Shown: positions 11,722 to 23,599, numbered from the stretch's first letter. The stretch: 64,000 bases of DNA from Paragonimus skrjabini miyazakii (GCA_014338405.1 JTDE01000207.1:78116-142115); one strand, 5' to 3'. Notes: generated from the sequence alone by a model not told the origin. Program-made: numbers and translations.

Positions 11722-12465
11722 CTAGTTCGTCACCACTACACCCTGAACACGTAATTGGATGTTCACTTCCCTCAAGATAGGGCCAAACGAATTATCTTTG
11801 ACCACATTCCGCAGAACTGAACATTGACTAGGGAGAAGTCTTTCCACTCGAGGTTCGCGCGAGATTGGAATAGTGGTAGACAAACTTGGGATGCCCCAAC
11901 CGCCCAAACGAATTGGGGTACGGATGCAGCTGATTGGTGTGTCTTTAGGAAGGCGGAGCCACTGCCGAACAAACGGGCAAATCGTACAATTCATAGCTTT
12001 GAGCGTGTTACGGTGGACTCGGCTCAGAACTAATGAGTGATTCATCTTCGGGATCAGATGTTGTCTCAGGGGTTCAGAACGTTGGCATGGCCTCAAGGGC
12101 GCTTTGGTAGTTTCATCCAGCATCGTACGAAGTTGCAGATGGTGGCTAGTGAATGCTTTACCCTTCCAGGTGAACGGGATACCTAGATAGGTCACCGTGT
12201 CGGAAGCTCTCAGTGAATGGATCATGTCCGGGCCGAAATGAATAGACTCATCGGAGATGGCGGTTGCGTTATGTTTATGGTCACCGCGGATGACCGTGAA
12301 TTTAGTCTTATGCATGTTGATGTTCAGTCCGGATAGTTCTAGGGCACTAGCGTCGACTGCAAGCTTCTTGGAGAGATGGAAAGGATTCTGAATCAGAAGG
12401 ATTAGGTCGTCAGCGTAGCTGAAACCGCTAACCAGTGTGTCGTGGAACTGGTAGCCAAGCTCTGG
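11722..12465 (-). pseudogene. R2-like RT catalytic motif and thumb segment
   Basis: Just after the frameshift the minus strand encodes LVSGFSYADDLILLIQNP, with an intact YADD catalytic box near 12405-12430. It continues without a stop through MHKTKFTVIRGD, TYLGIPFTWKGKA and KAPLRPCQRSEPLRQHLIP to VRQWLRLPKDTPISCIRTP and GGWGIPSL. These are the conserved R2 thumb blocks, in family order. About 240 codons remain readable, which suggests fairly recent loss of function. Confidence 0.8.
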
Positions 12466-12771
12466 TCAAGATAGTGTCAACACTTCATCCATTGCCATGA
12501 TGAATAGAAGCGGGGACAGTGGGTCCCCCTGACGAATACCACGCTGGGATCGGAGTACGGATCCATTGAGTGTGGCGGAACCATTCCGATAAGAATCAGC
12601 AGTGTATGCGTTAGAGGTGGAGACGCACCGAAAGCTCGGACCGATCTGATAATCGAATCCTGTGAGATAGAATCGAACACTTTGGACACGTTTATAAATG
12701 CTGCACACAGACTTGAAGACGTGGTACATGAGTTCCGAAGCAGCGCATGAAGCAGTGAGGTCGCCTCAAGG
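12466..12771 (-). pseudogene. R2-like reverse transcriptase, palm segment
   Basis: The minus-strand frame gives AYTADSYRNGSATLNG and then RSQRGIRQGDPLSPLLFIM, the motif that precedes the catalytic YxDD in non-LTR RTs. It ends at a stop next to a frameshift near 12466-12475. Coding then resumes in another frame. The 5' part of the RT domain is lost in the assembly gap that starts at 12772. Confidence 0.75.
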
Positions 12772-13043
12772 NNNNNNNNNNNNNNNNNNNNNNNNNNNNN
12801 NNNNNNNNNNNNNNNNNNNNNNNNNNNNNNNNNNNNNNNNNNNNNNNNNNNNNNNNNNNNNNNNNNNNNNNNNNNNNNNNNNNNNNNNNNNNNNNNNNNN
12901 NNNNNNNNNNNNNNNNNNNNNNNNNNNNNNNNNNNNNNNNNNNNNNNNNNNNNNNNNNNNNNNNNNNNNNNNNNNNNNNNNNNNNNNNNNNNNNNNNNNN
13001 NNNNNNNNNNNNNNNNNNNNNNNNNNNNNNNNNNNNNNNNNNN
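12772..13043. other. Assembly gap (272 N) inside the R2-like element
   Basis: A run of N removes part of the RT fingers of the R2-like element. The flanks on both sides belong to the same element. Confidence 0.99.
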
Positions 13044-13162
13044 TGCTTTAAGGTGCGTGATGCTCCATCTCCAGAGATCGGGACGACCAATGACCAGTCC
13101 GCCGGCAGAATTGTGCGAGACGGTCGCTCATCAACGTGCGGATGAGCCGATAGTACCTCGGA

Positions 13163-14146
13163 CTAGTATTCGTTGAAATTATCTGGGAGGCCACGGTTCA
13201 GCTTATAGGCAGTTCTCCAGTTGCCAGAAAAAACTGCAAACGCAGCGTCTTTCTTACGCTGGTGGTATAGCGTTTGGATCTCTGCATAGTTAGCCCTCCG
13301 TATCTGCTTTTTGGTCGCGTTGGTTCCCAAGTTAACACAACCACGTTGTCGAGTGTCAAGTCGCCAGGTGTACGGAAAAGCTAACGAAGCGTGCATGTTC
13401 AACGGTGATTTAGCTTTTACCATTCTGAAAATGCTTGTCTGGAGACCGAGGGGCAATAGCTAGTAATTCATCACTGTGTAGGAATGCCTTGCTATTGGAC
13501 TTCAGTTGGGTGATCCCGGTTTGGATCAAACAGGTAAACCACTCGGGGCGATCAGCAACTTGAGACCCAATATCCGATGTCTTGTTAGTCAGCGAGACGG
13601 TGGTTGGATTGACAGCGGGGACAGTATTCCTCTGCCAATTCAGCGCATAAAAAAGAGTCGGAATGCTCTCCAACATACGACCTGGGAAATGTGACAGGAG
13701 CCGATGATGAAGTTCGCGTCGGGTAGGACATGACGGAGCCAGTGCATCGGCACAACTGATGAGAGAAGCCGATTCTTGCAGAGACCAATTTGATCTGGTG
13801 GTCTTCATGGACATGAGCTTCTCATGGTTGCGTTCGACAGGATGTGCATACCTTCTATGTTGATTGAGATCGATTTTGTTGAGAAACCTGCGGTCACAGT
13901 TGGCACAGTGAAAGATTGTGGCAGGCTGGGTGTCCATCTCCTGTTCTGGACCATTCCTGCGTTGATGCATACGAGTATGCGCCGACAAGCCAGCATTCGA
14001 TTGGCAAATCTGGCCACATTCTGAACAGGTGTACTCCGCTCGCCTATCCTGTGTACTGGTCGACGCCTGCGCGGAGGTGCTGGCGGTAAGTTCATTGTCT
14101 TGATCGAATGTAACCGGTGCGATTGAAACCAGGTAGAGTGGTTGGC
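13163..14146 (-). pseudogene. R2-like protein, N-terminal part (zinc fingers, Myb-like)
   Basis: The frame is open from after a TAG at about 14147. It encodes a first finger (YTCSECGQICQSNAGLSAH, then TRMH), a second (CANCDRRFLNKIDLNQH, then RRYAH) and then SNWSLQESASLISCADAL...PGRMLESIP, which resembles the R2 Myb-like domain. After a frameshift near 13430-13450, the segment ending at about 13163 (TKKQIRRANYAEIQTLYHQR) matches the R2 pre-RT region. Two fingers would fit an R2 subgroup with fewer than three, unless one is lost upstream. There is no convincing ATG, which is usual for R2. Confidence 0.75.
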
Positions 14147-14150
14147 CCTA

Positions 14151-14693
14151 TCTGGAGTTGCCGAACTCTTAGCCAGTCAAGGTTTGCACCGAGACCGCCC
14201 AATCGGCACTGCGAGGAGGTGGTTCAATGCGCCGACTTGGTTCGCAACACTACTACTGGAGCAATCAAAATTATATTAGTAATAGATAGTAAGGTAATAA
14301 ACTCACACTTTCACGACGCACGCTCTAAAACCAATGCTCACTTTTTCTAAGAACACACTAGTATTTCTGTCTTCCGCAATGCCTTTTTTGTTCATGGAAA
14401 TTTATTGGCAATATGTGTATTCTTGTGGTGCCGCTGGTTTGGTGTATTAATTATACCTAAGTGGTCTATATCTGATAGATTATTGTTGGTTTACAGCTTT
14501 TAGAGAACTACGCTTCATGAAATAGCATTTTAAGTCCGTACTCACCTGAAGGATGTTGGCAGAAGGACGAGACGGAAAGTGTTAATCAATTAACTGAGAC
14601 TTAACAACATTCAGTGAAACGTTATCAATCGGTGAGCCACTATCGTCTTGATTGGTCAGGTGACTAACTTAGTTGTAAACCCCGTCAACTTAC
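14151..14693. other. Intron D-E, right end
   Basis: Sequence between the R2-like element and exon D. I see no gene or known repeat. Confidence 0.4.
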
Positions 14694-14902
14694 TTTTCAA
14701 ATTCTCGCGATTTCTCCTTAAAGTTCTGTCGCAATGCAGCCAGTTCAGTGCGTGTTTGTACGAGCTCTTTTCGAGTGCCGGTCAACAAATCCTCCAGTCG
14801 TGCTTTCTCCGAATTCAGTTGGACGAGATTATTTTGCAATGACGCTAAACGGTGATCTGACGGGCCAAGTTTTGGACTGAACTCTTGTACTTGAATGTTG
14901 TT
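14694..14902 (-). CDS. RASEF-like gene, exon D (coiled coil)
   Basis: A minus-strand exon between a CATTTTCTCTATAG acceptor and a GTAAGTTG donor. It starts in phase 0, exactly as exon C ends, and finishes in phase 2. It encodes 69 codons beginning NNIQVQEFSPKLG, followed by an uninterrupted heptad-rich segment (LQNNLVQLNSEKARLEDLL, then RTELAALRQNFKEK). This is a classic parallel coiled coil, the part that mediates self-association in RASEF-type proteins. The match of phase on both sides and the near-consensus splice sites make the exon secure even though it is short. Confidence 0.8.
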
Positions 14903-16782
14903 CTATAGAGAAAATGATAATAGCATGTTTGTACATCTCGAGTTAACGGACCAGAACTTGTGGACTCAATGGTTTCAAATAAACAATGCACAAGCTGTCT
15001 ATTAGCGGCACAGTGGTTGTTGACTGCAGAAAGTGTGCCAATTTGATAGGTTGCCGCAACTCACAGTCTCGTGATGAGATCAATCCGACACTTTACCTTT
15101 CTCCTCTTGGCCAGCTTGTGTTTGGCTTGTGAACTAGCAACTATCTATGACGTCTTCAAAATGAGCTGAGAAATTAGTAGCAGACGGGTGGTCCCAGTTA
15201 ACAGATGCGAAGGAGTAGGCAATTATTCTGACATTCTTAGGTCTTGTGAACACTACGCACGTTGTGGAATCAAAACCAGAACGCAAGAATAAATGCCAGG
15301 ATGTTGACATAGCCAATCTTCTGCTAAACCAAGAGATTTTGAATCACGGGTTGCTGGGAGTTGTAAGAATTGTTAAACTTAATCATTATCCCTCCTCTGT
15401 TGGACTGAGATCCGTAGGTTGGCAGTAGGACCAAGTAAGGAAGGTAACTTACATACTTTCCTACAAACCGTGTGACCGCGACTGTACGGTCTGATGGATA
15501 GAGTTTTAGAATATTATTCCGTTATTTAGTCACAGACCGTGGATTCAGCTCCCAGGCGTACATGGTGCCGCTGAAACTTAAACAAAGACGAAAAGCCGAC
15601 CACCACTGGTAAAGCCAGTGGTCCCTGGAATCAGCTGCTTACAAAAATCCAATAGGTTTTTCAGGGTGTTACGTTCGGTAGACTTTGTTTTGTTCTTACA
15701 GACGAAACGATCACACCTTAAGGGTTAATCTTGTCCGTTCTTTCGTCGTTCTGAGTGGTTAGGGTTATCTGTTGAATCCGTAACTAGGCAACATCTCGTG
15801 GACCAATTAATCTAATAATCCAGTACTGACCATCCGAACAGACGGCAGTGCAATTTGTTTCGTAAGGCTGATACCCTAATACATCCGGATTGTTTATTCC
15901 CTTTGGGCAGCAGTTCACAGCTACTCACCTCTGCCCCAATGCTACCCTATAGAGAGGAGAGTTTGTACGAGCATGGTGGAATCAAGCCAAAGAGGTTGGT
16001 GAGACGACCTGAACAAAACTTGGGTATGATGCAATAAAGTATGTTGTAGGTCATGGAGGGTCGGTAAAGTTACTAAAAATAATCAATAACACAGCACCTT
16101 CGTGAAACCAAGTTTAAATTCGTCATATTGGCTGCAACACTCGGCCGTTATTAGGGTTGGTAACTGCTCCACTAAGGTTCTCTGTCCGTGTTATTCGTAA
16201 TGATGGTGCAAACCTTTCTCTCACTTGATTAGACCTAGCAATCAGATAAGCAACCCCTTACAATACAAAGCGGGCACACTAAGAGTAATCTCATGACAAA
16301 AGGTGTACACAGAAGCTATTGACAAGTAGCCAACAGATAACAAACCAGGAGTACACAAGGCAGAGATGTGGTCAACTTCAGTTCCCATTTGTATTTTTTA
16401 CTTGTGTGGTCATCTGGTGAAGAATTTCTCATTACAAATGTCAAGTGCGAATTAAACTAATTTATTCACAGTGTTAATGTTCTTGCGTGACACAGGGCGA
16501 AACAGCATTACTGATGCCATAAACAGAGTGCACGATATTATCCAAAGTAAATTCCACATAAAACAGATAATATCTTTCACATTTGAATAGAATGTGCGAC
16601 CTCGTGTTAGTATAAGAAAAGATGAACTTTAATACTGCTCCTACCAAGGCTCATTCACTGTACGTGTTCTCCTTATTGTTACCACTGATTATGAGTTGTT
16701 TTCTGCTTGTTTAAACCCTCAAACTGTTTGAACAGCGGATCACCCATTGCGATGAAAACGGTGAAAAAACGTGCTTACTTAC
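14903..16782. other. Intron C-D of the RASEF-like gene
   Basis: Intron of about 1.88 kb. It contains a small hairpin (CCACTGG-TAAAG-CCAGTGG) near 15605-15625. No other feature can be supported. Confidence 0.5.
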
Positions 16783-16969
16783 CTCCTCAGCTTGTTTGAG
16801 TCGCTCCATCAGTTGTTCGATCTGTGCTGACTTGGATTCTAGCTGTGAACGGAACTCTGCCAGGACCAGTTCGCGCTCTCGAGCACGGGCCGATTCCTCA
16901 GCCAATAGTACTTGCTGATCGAGTTCTTCGGATAGACGCAAAATGTCTGCACTGTGTTGACCACGTTCA
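16783..16969 (-). CDS. RASEF-like gene, exon C (coiled coil)
   Basis: The acceptor is CCAATCCGCTTCAG and the donor GAGGAG|GTAAGTAAG is near-perfect. The first base completes the Cys codon split with exon B (TG+T), giving CERGQHSADILRLSEELDQ. The exon then runs through a charged helical segment rich in Glu, Arg and Leu (ARARERELVLAEFRSQLES, then IEQLMERLKQAEE) and ends in phase 0. The position after the helical segment of exon B and the heptad pattern correspond to the first long coiled coil of RASEF and CRACR2A. An upstream ATG in the same frame (16998) is in the intron and need not be used. Confidence 0.82.
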
Positions 16970-18745
16970 CTGAAGCGGATTGGAAGTGTGAACGACATGT
17001 TATTTGAATCAGCTTTCTCAACGTTATCTTAAAACGATGTTTCAGACGAGGGACCTCAAGTTATACTTACTACTTTGGTTGCTTATTGAAGTGGTTTATA
17101 CAAGCGTAACTCAAAGCAATTTTATATAACCAATGGCCAAATTTAATGCTCTGCTTCTACGTTTTGTCCATTACAAATGAGGCGTTTCGTTACAAACGTA
17201 AGCATTTCGGTTGTTGGTTAATTTTAAACTGTACATGTTACGACTTAGCAAACGCCTCAGAATAAAATAGCTTTATTACTGCGTCAAAGATGTGAAGTTT
17301 GGATGTTATACACATCTGAAAAATCTCGACCTTGGTAAGATTAGAACAAACATAATTAATTCTAGTGAATTTCGGCGTAAACCTCATGAACATTCCAACA
17401 GCGAAGTCCTTTTCCTGTATATTTTCCCTATAACATGCATGACAGAAAAGTAAACCGAGTCCAAACGTGAGATTTATGAGCCCTCTGAATGGTCTTACAT
17501 TTCCACCAGCAAAGCCTACGTTCTACAGAAGCATGCGGACCCTACGGTTGGTTTCAAGTACAAAAGAAGTCTAAAGTTTTCACAATTGAAGCAACTGGAA
17601 TGGCCATGGTTGGAGCGCGACAGTTGGATCGAAAATTTTATTCGTATTTGTAACAACTGTCAAGGGATCGGTTAAATCAGAATTAAGTTCAATGGTCTAA
17701 TGTTAATCGAACGTGGTCATCGGTTCAGTTTGTTTTTTCTAGATCCCTTAGCTGGTCCATTATACTTACTACTGAGTGATGCACATATGAATGGAAAACG
17801 TTGTCGCACTGTAACTAGTAACTACATGAATCACAACAGTACTGTCAACGATTAATGTCTTTGAGATGTAAACATTAGTTCGTGGACCAGCAGGATTTGA
17901 ACTGTGTGGCTCAAAGTTGAGTCCAAGAAACTGGCACTGTTAAGTAACATTTTCCACACAGTGAACTGTGCTAGTATGATCATAAATCACTCGGTTTGCG
18001 TTTCCTCACCATCATCCACCTAGATGCGCCCAGAACTGCCCTGTGCCGTACAACGACAGCTTCTTGCTTTAACACAACGGAGGCAATTTATTACACTAGG
18101 CCTTCACTAGTCATGTGTAAGCGAGGAACCTGGTTGGCACTGAGCCAACCCATTGAGGTGATGGTTTTAAAATATCTGCAAGGAGAACACCAACTTATCC
18201 ACCGAGAAGCTTGGTAATCTACTTTCAGGTGTCTTATTAGTTACTTACAAAACCGTGCGTCAACTTGGTTAGTCCTAAACACCCTCCCAACCTTCTTACT
18301 GAGGGGATAAGATTTAGCGGTAGGTCTTGGTCAACCGGCTTGACTACTGTACTGACACACCTACGATTAGACCACATACAAAATATGTATGTATTTTGGT
18401 GTCGGACTTTAGAGTTGACTTTCGGGTCACACTCTACCTGTATAACTAACAGGTATGTAGATGCACAAACATACGTGACTCACTTTCATTACTATAGATT
18501 GGACCATAAGAGCCAAAAAGTTTACTGATATGAGTCACCTAATTCGTGCCACTATTCACGTACTATATCATTTAAAAGTATACTAAAAGAATCGACGATC
18601 TAGTTGCTTGCAAGATTATCTCACAAAACAAGGGTCATTATTTTGAACCACGGCCTTATTATATATGATTAATTAATATAACAGAAGTCTATTCAATGCA
18701 TAATATACTCAGATTTATAAGAAGATAGTTTTGCAAAAGACGTAC
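16970..18745. other. Intron B-C of the RASEF-like gene
   Basis: Intron of about 1.78 kb without a supported gene. The block GGAGGCAATTTATTAC near 18080 recurs in part near 26110 (GGAGGCAATTACC), possibly from a shared LTR-type relic; this is weak. Confidence 0.45.
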
Positions 18746-18892
18746 CATTCGATCTGCTTCTCCAGTCTCTTCTGGATCTGTTTACTTCGATGCACGAACT
18801 GCATTATGTCGGACAGAATGAATTCATACATACGTGACAGACTCGGATTTTCGGACAACAACAGATGATACAATTCGTAGATGTGGTCTTGG
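18746..18892 (-). CDS. RASEF-like gene, exon B (helical linker)
   Basis: A pyrimidine-rich acceptor (CTTCTTTCTTTTATGTTCAG) precedes CCAAGACCAC, and a GTACGT donor follows. The first base completes a codon split with exon A (TG+C). The exon encodes QDHIYELYHLLLSENPSLS, then RMYEFILSDIMQFVHRSKQI. In vertebrate RASEF the segment between the EF-hands and the coiled coil has the same order: a tyrosine-containing start, then a helix of the type ...YEHVIKNFIREI.... This match of position and pattern is one of the two best arguments for the family assignment, the other being exon E. It ends in phase 2. Confidence 0.82.
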
Positions 18893-20599
18893 CTGAACAT
18901 AAAAGAAAGAAGACAAACAATCAAGTGTGGATCAGCAAAGACCATACAGGATGTGGAGGAATCAGACTTATTGCAGAAAACAGTAAATATTGTAACAAGT
19001 CGTTGTGCTGCTTGATCTTGCATGTTATGCTTATGGCTTGCCGAGTCATTGTCATGTGCGCGTTTAACTTCTTCCCTGTGACGTTTCGATGCAACCACCT
19101 TTTCCCCAGTTCGTTGTAAATGAAGCTTCCATACCTTCCAGATAACTTACATCTAGTCTATATATATAGCCGTTTGAGTGCGTGACACTGTAAAGGCATT
19201 TCATCAAACCCCACTTGCCCTTGCAAAAGTATCTAAATAGAATCGGAGTTTGAACCAGGTGCAGTGGTTCCTAAGATAACGAGAAGGATTCGCTAATGAT
19301 AGAAAATTAATTTTAAACCCGTATGGTAAGTTACTTATGCTTGCTGTTCCTTGTAGGCTTGTGGAAACCAGTGTAGATCATCTACTTTGTTTACCAAAAA
19401 CGTTTTTATAACACTGCGCCTTCTGTATACTGCTCAAATAACCTACTGACTAAAGATCCAATCGGTCACAAACCGGGAATATTGAAGATAAAAAGTTTTA
19501 GCATGACCGTTGTCTAGTGAATGTCTTACTTTGTGGCTACAACTACTGTCAGAGTTCACGATTATTGTCACTACCATGGTAGCAACAACCCTACAAACAA
19601 TTGTTTCTGAACACACAACTCGGGTTTAAACTTCCGACGACAACAGTGTTGTCGGCATCATAGTGTTGACAGTGACTGTGAATTCCGACAGTTGGCTTTC
19701 TCTGGTATCTTGTTCGCTTTCTCATACTAATGTATAAGTGGTCCGTAGTATGCACTCGTAAAGATGTAACGAAACTTGTCCAGACATAAATTGCTCAATA
19801 TCAGCCTACTGTCTTTTTGCTTCAAATTCCTGACTGGAAAAGTGCTTCAGATAGCTATAAGATTACAATCGAACTTTTGTAAGAGTCATGTTATCAGCGC
19901 TAAATCTCGAGTAACTTAATTATGATTCATCAAAGGCTATTAGGCCAGATTTCCGTAATTACAGTTAATCACTACTATCATCAGTTTGACAGGATAAGTG
20001 GTAAGAAAGATGTGGACAAACCACATTTTTAATAGCGTCTTCATGCAATCCTTTCGTGCTAACCCGAATGCGTTGAACGCTATCAGATGGCCCCTTAAAA
20101 CTGATCAGTTTCAAGAATGAAGTAGGTAAGATTTCACAAAGGGCTTGAATTAGCCAGTTCGCTGATAAGAGGTGTTATATTGTAAAGTACCGATCGCTAG
20201 CCTAGGTGAAAGTTCCAAAAAATTAAGGAAATATCAAGACTGATAAACTAATTGGAGCTAAACAATTACTTGACACACCGAAGGTTTTCCGAATCAAACG
20301 TTACATACTGCTTCTGCAGGTATGCTGCGCCAGCTGGTGCAGTGATTTTGTTGTTTTAAGTGGAGCATAATCCGTTCAGCAAAATGGTTCTGGATCAAAC
20401 ACAGGTAACGGCCGTTTGCGCTGTATAACATAACTCGCCGCGTTGTGCCACCCGTTCCGTATCGTGACAACACAAACTGTCATCCGAAGGAAGGAGACCT
20501 TGCTAGCATTAAGGTGATCTTCCTTCCCTTGACAACTACTGCAAAATTGTGTCCACTCTTTCAAGAAAGTATGAACCCCGTCAAAGTTCCAGTTCTGAT
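18893..20599. other. Intron A-B of the RASEF-like gene, left part
   Basis: Intronic sequence. A 62-codon frame pair near 20376-20633 has no motif. Nothing else recognised. Confidence 0.45.
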
Positions 20600-20755
20600 C
20601 ATGGCAAGGATATGCTCTACTGACGATTTCTAACAGGAAAGAAACTCGAATATACTGGTTTTTTTTTCGAAAGGGGCAGACGAGAAAGTCTATGCGAGTG
20701 TGACAGCCGCGACCAGTTGTGGGTGATGTTCAGTGTATATGAAGTAACACAGACA
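20600..20755 (+). mobile_element. SINE 3' half, truncated
   Basis: The blocks CTACTGACGATT, GAAAGAAACTCGAATA, TTTCGAAAGGGGC, GTGACAGCCGCGACC and GTTGTGGGTGATGTTCA occur in the same order as in the SINE copy at 23.9-24.3 kb. The tRNA-like head is missing. It lies in the intron of the RASEF-like gene on the antisense strand. Confidence 0.7.
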
Positions 20756-21769
20756 TTCTCACGCGTTTCATATCACTTGATATGAGCACCTTGGTCGAAC
20801 TTCTAGACTCATGCTACGTGATAACCGAGTCTGTGACTGCAGTTGAGCTTAGAAAAATGCAACTTTGCGAAACACTGCAGTCCGTGGATTCCCGGTTTGG
20901 GTAGATATCAATGACGCATATAAAATTCCAGTCAGACAACAGCATAACACCAGAGAAAGAATCTGCGGGTGTGGAGTCGCCAGCTAATTGGAATGTATTC
21001 AATAGTCCTTGACTCGTTGCTGAGGCCCAACTAATATGGGCTGGAGATTCTCCAACGAACCCTCAAGGTAGACCGCCCGGGCTTTAACGAAAAAGAGCCT
21101 TCTACGTGTGCTATCGTAAACGAACTCGAGAGCAGATAAGATGATAAACGCCAGTTTTACTGCGTAGATCCCATAGAGGGACATAAAAAACATAACTACA
21201 ACAATATTTCACAAAATTAAATGAAATACAAAAGGATATCCTGCATTTTTGTTAACGGCCTAAGGCACATTTCCGACCTTCATGTAACTTGATATTGTAG
21301 CCTGGAAGATTTACAACAAATTCAGCCTCATTTTATGATCACTACTTCAATAGCGTTTCCTAAACTATTTTTGTCACCTACCGGAGCCAAAGAATGGCAC
21401 CCAGAGACGTAAATTAGTAGGGAAATTGATTGCAAAAGTGCGACAGCAAACACTTTCGTCTACTCATCAACGGATCATATCTTCATCCTGAGTGTCCACA
21501 TCAACGAGCAGAACTATCAGGTTGTGAAATTAAATGCTTCGGACCGTTAATTTTGGGCGATTCTGCACATGGAACACTTTGCAAACGACACTTAAAGAAC
21601 AGATTGTGAATGACACTTATCTAAAATTCGGTAGGTTATCTGAAGAGTGGGATGTTTTTTATAAATTTCCAGATTGACTGAAGGTAAAACATGTAGTTCA
21701 TTTAACTTTCACGGCAGTTCGAGTGGACGAAACGTGGATTTTTAAAGTTTTATGGCACATTATCCATAC
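20756..21769. other. Intron A-B of the RASEF-like gene, right part
   Basis: AT-rich intronic sequence; nothing recognised. Confidence 0.45.
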
Positions 21770-22502
21770 CAGTTCAATGACCCGAAACATTCATCCACAG
21801 CAGCCAGTTCCGGTAACGAAATGCTACTCTGCCGGCGAATCATCCGGTTGCCAACGCAATTGGAGGTTCCTGAGACCAGACGCGTCAACAATATTTCACA
21901 GTCCCTCTCATGAGATCGAATAGATTGAGATTGTGACACGACACCCCGGCTAGCTTCTTTGCTTTGTTGTCTTTCCTCAGTTTCCGAATTGGCCTCGTCT
22001 GAACAAAAACTGCTTCGATCGGACGTTGGGGAGGTGGTCGATGCGGTAGTTTTCCGTGCCAACTGGATGCAGGGCGGCCCTTCACGGATCGAAGCTCGAA
22101 TCATGCTGTTTCGTCGAGCAATTTCCCGCAAACACCGTTTGAAGTCCTCCACACACACACGACCGTCTCCGTCATGATCGAGCTGGCGGATCAAATCACC
22201 CAACTGGTTTTCATCTAGCCTCGTTTCACACACTTTGGCCAACACAGCTCGATCCAAGTAACCTTTCTTGTCTACATCCAAATTAGAGAACAAGTAGTTC
22301 GCTCGTATTGAAATATCTTCAAAGATGGAGTCGGCTGAGGAAGCCCGCGAATACGTGCGTCGTGAAGCACTCGATCCAGAAGAATCAGAGTGGGAAATGT
22401 TCGTTTGTCCGCCTAACTCGGAACTGTTCATTAATGGGGTTATAGCTTTGATAACAACATTGATGGTGTCTTTTGGTAGAGATTCTGTTACTGCGAGAGT
22501 GT
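21770..22502 (-). CDS. RASEF-like gene, exon A (Ser-rich region and two EF-hands)
   Basis: A 733-nt minus-strand exon, open throughout (about 243 codons). It has a Ser-rich N-terminal part (SDSSGSSASRRTYSRASSAD), then two EF-hands. Loop 1 is DVDKKGYLDRAV (about 22238-22285) and lacks the usual acidic residue at position 12, so it may not bind Ca2+. Loop 2 is DHDGDGRVCVED (about 22139-22185) and is near-canonical with Asp at 12. A Ser/Thr-rich tail follows. The 3' end AACTG|GTATGG leaves phase 2 and joins exon B in frame. There is no ATG at the 5' end; TTATTGTCAG|AC is a plausible acceptor, so upstream exons should exist to the right. EF-hands plus coiled coil suggest a Ca2+-responsive membrane-traffic regulator of the RASEF/Rab45-CRACR2A group; Rab11-FIP3/4 or MCC-like proteins are alternatives. 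Confidence 0.8.
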
Positions 22503-23599
22503 CTGACAATAAGCACGTAGTGGTAAGTTGATTAACAACACACCTATTACCTCGCCCTTATCTACAAGTCAAGTCGGGGGTGTGGGCATGTGTATACATT
22601 CAGAACTGTTAGTTAACACGATCCGGCACCCGAAGTGTGCCCGTTTCAACGCCTACGCACAGTTAATCGAAAGCCACACACATTTAAATGCCGAGACAAG
22701 GTTTTGGTTGTGAGCACGGAAGCAAAATATTTTAGACGAATCGATATGGCCATATGTCATGCTCTCGTTCCGTGGTGCAATATGCCTCTTTCTGGCCAGA
22801 TTGAAATACAATTCTCTCAGAACAACGCTCTGTGATCACGTGTGTCAAGAACCCGTGTTGTGTCTCGTGTTTAGGGAAAGAATCGATAAAATAAGTAAAG
22901 GAAAAAGTGGTTCTTAAATCAAAATAAACTAAACCTACCAGTGATAATCAGTAAATTTGTGCATTTACTCTGTTTCCACATTGGTTGAATGTTGGAACCA
23001 GAGGAAAGTTGATGAGGGTTATAAAGGAGGAGGCCGTTGCAACAATGAATGAAATTTAAACTGAGAGGAGATATACGGATGAACAAGAGTTTTCAGCAAT
23101 TCATTTTCAGGCTGATATAACCATAGAGAGTGAAAGTTGAGTTTGAGCAATATATCGATATGCCAATTTGGAGAGAAAGCATTTAAATGGTATATCTTTG
23201 TTCCGGTACCTTTGGAAGGGTGTTGTGTTCTCAGTTTGATAGCGTTTTATGGGTTATTTGATATATGACAGATCACTTGGCAGCTTGCATCAATAGAAAT
23301 TTTATCTTATTAACAACCAAGTTAGCGATAATAAGGTTGTATTCTACTATGCCTCACCCAGCGTGGGTAGTATCCTCAGACTGGTTTCACTGACTGACGT
23401 GAAGTATGATGAATATATTCTGTTCTCTAGGACCCGACTGGGATCTTGAAAGGCTGAAGATCTTTTGTCGAATTTACAGTTGCTTTCAGTGTTTCATCAA
23501 ACAGATTTTTGAATTACACTTTAAGTTCTAACTGTTCTTCTGTAAGCTGTGAACAAGAAGGTCTCGAAATGACGGCTGTATTATCCACTCATAAGCAGA
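22503..23599. other. Upstream intron or 5' region of the RASEF-like gene
   Basis: No upstream exon could be identified. Short frames near 22528-22835 (+) have no motif. Confidence 0.4.

Larger units (their letters stand above)
11101..14150 (-). mobile_element. R2-type non-LTR retrotransposon, decayed, in an intron
   Basis: Read on the minus strand, the order of parts is that of an R2 protein: two C2H2 zinc fingers, a Myb-like helical region, a pre-RT segment, reverse transcriptase, the post-RT (thumb) segment, a Cys-Cys-His-Cys motif and a restriction-like endonuclease. Several frameshifts and a run of N (12772-13043) interrupt it. R2 elements normally insert at one site in 28S rDNA; neither flank here looks like rRNA. 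It shares strand with the host gene and sits in its 10.8-kb intron. Ends are approximate: the 5' limit is the TAG at about 14147, and the 3' end is a guess just beyond the endonuclease. Confidence 0.8.

Noticed and set aside
16711..16998. Exon C as a separate short gene starting at the ATG at 16998
   Set aside because: The ATG lies upstream of a good acceptor, and the exon joins both neighbours in frame; an independent start is not needed.
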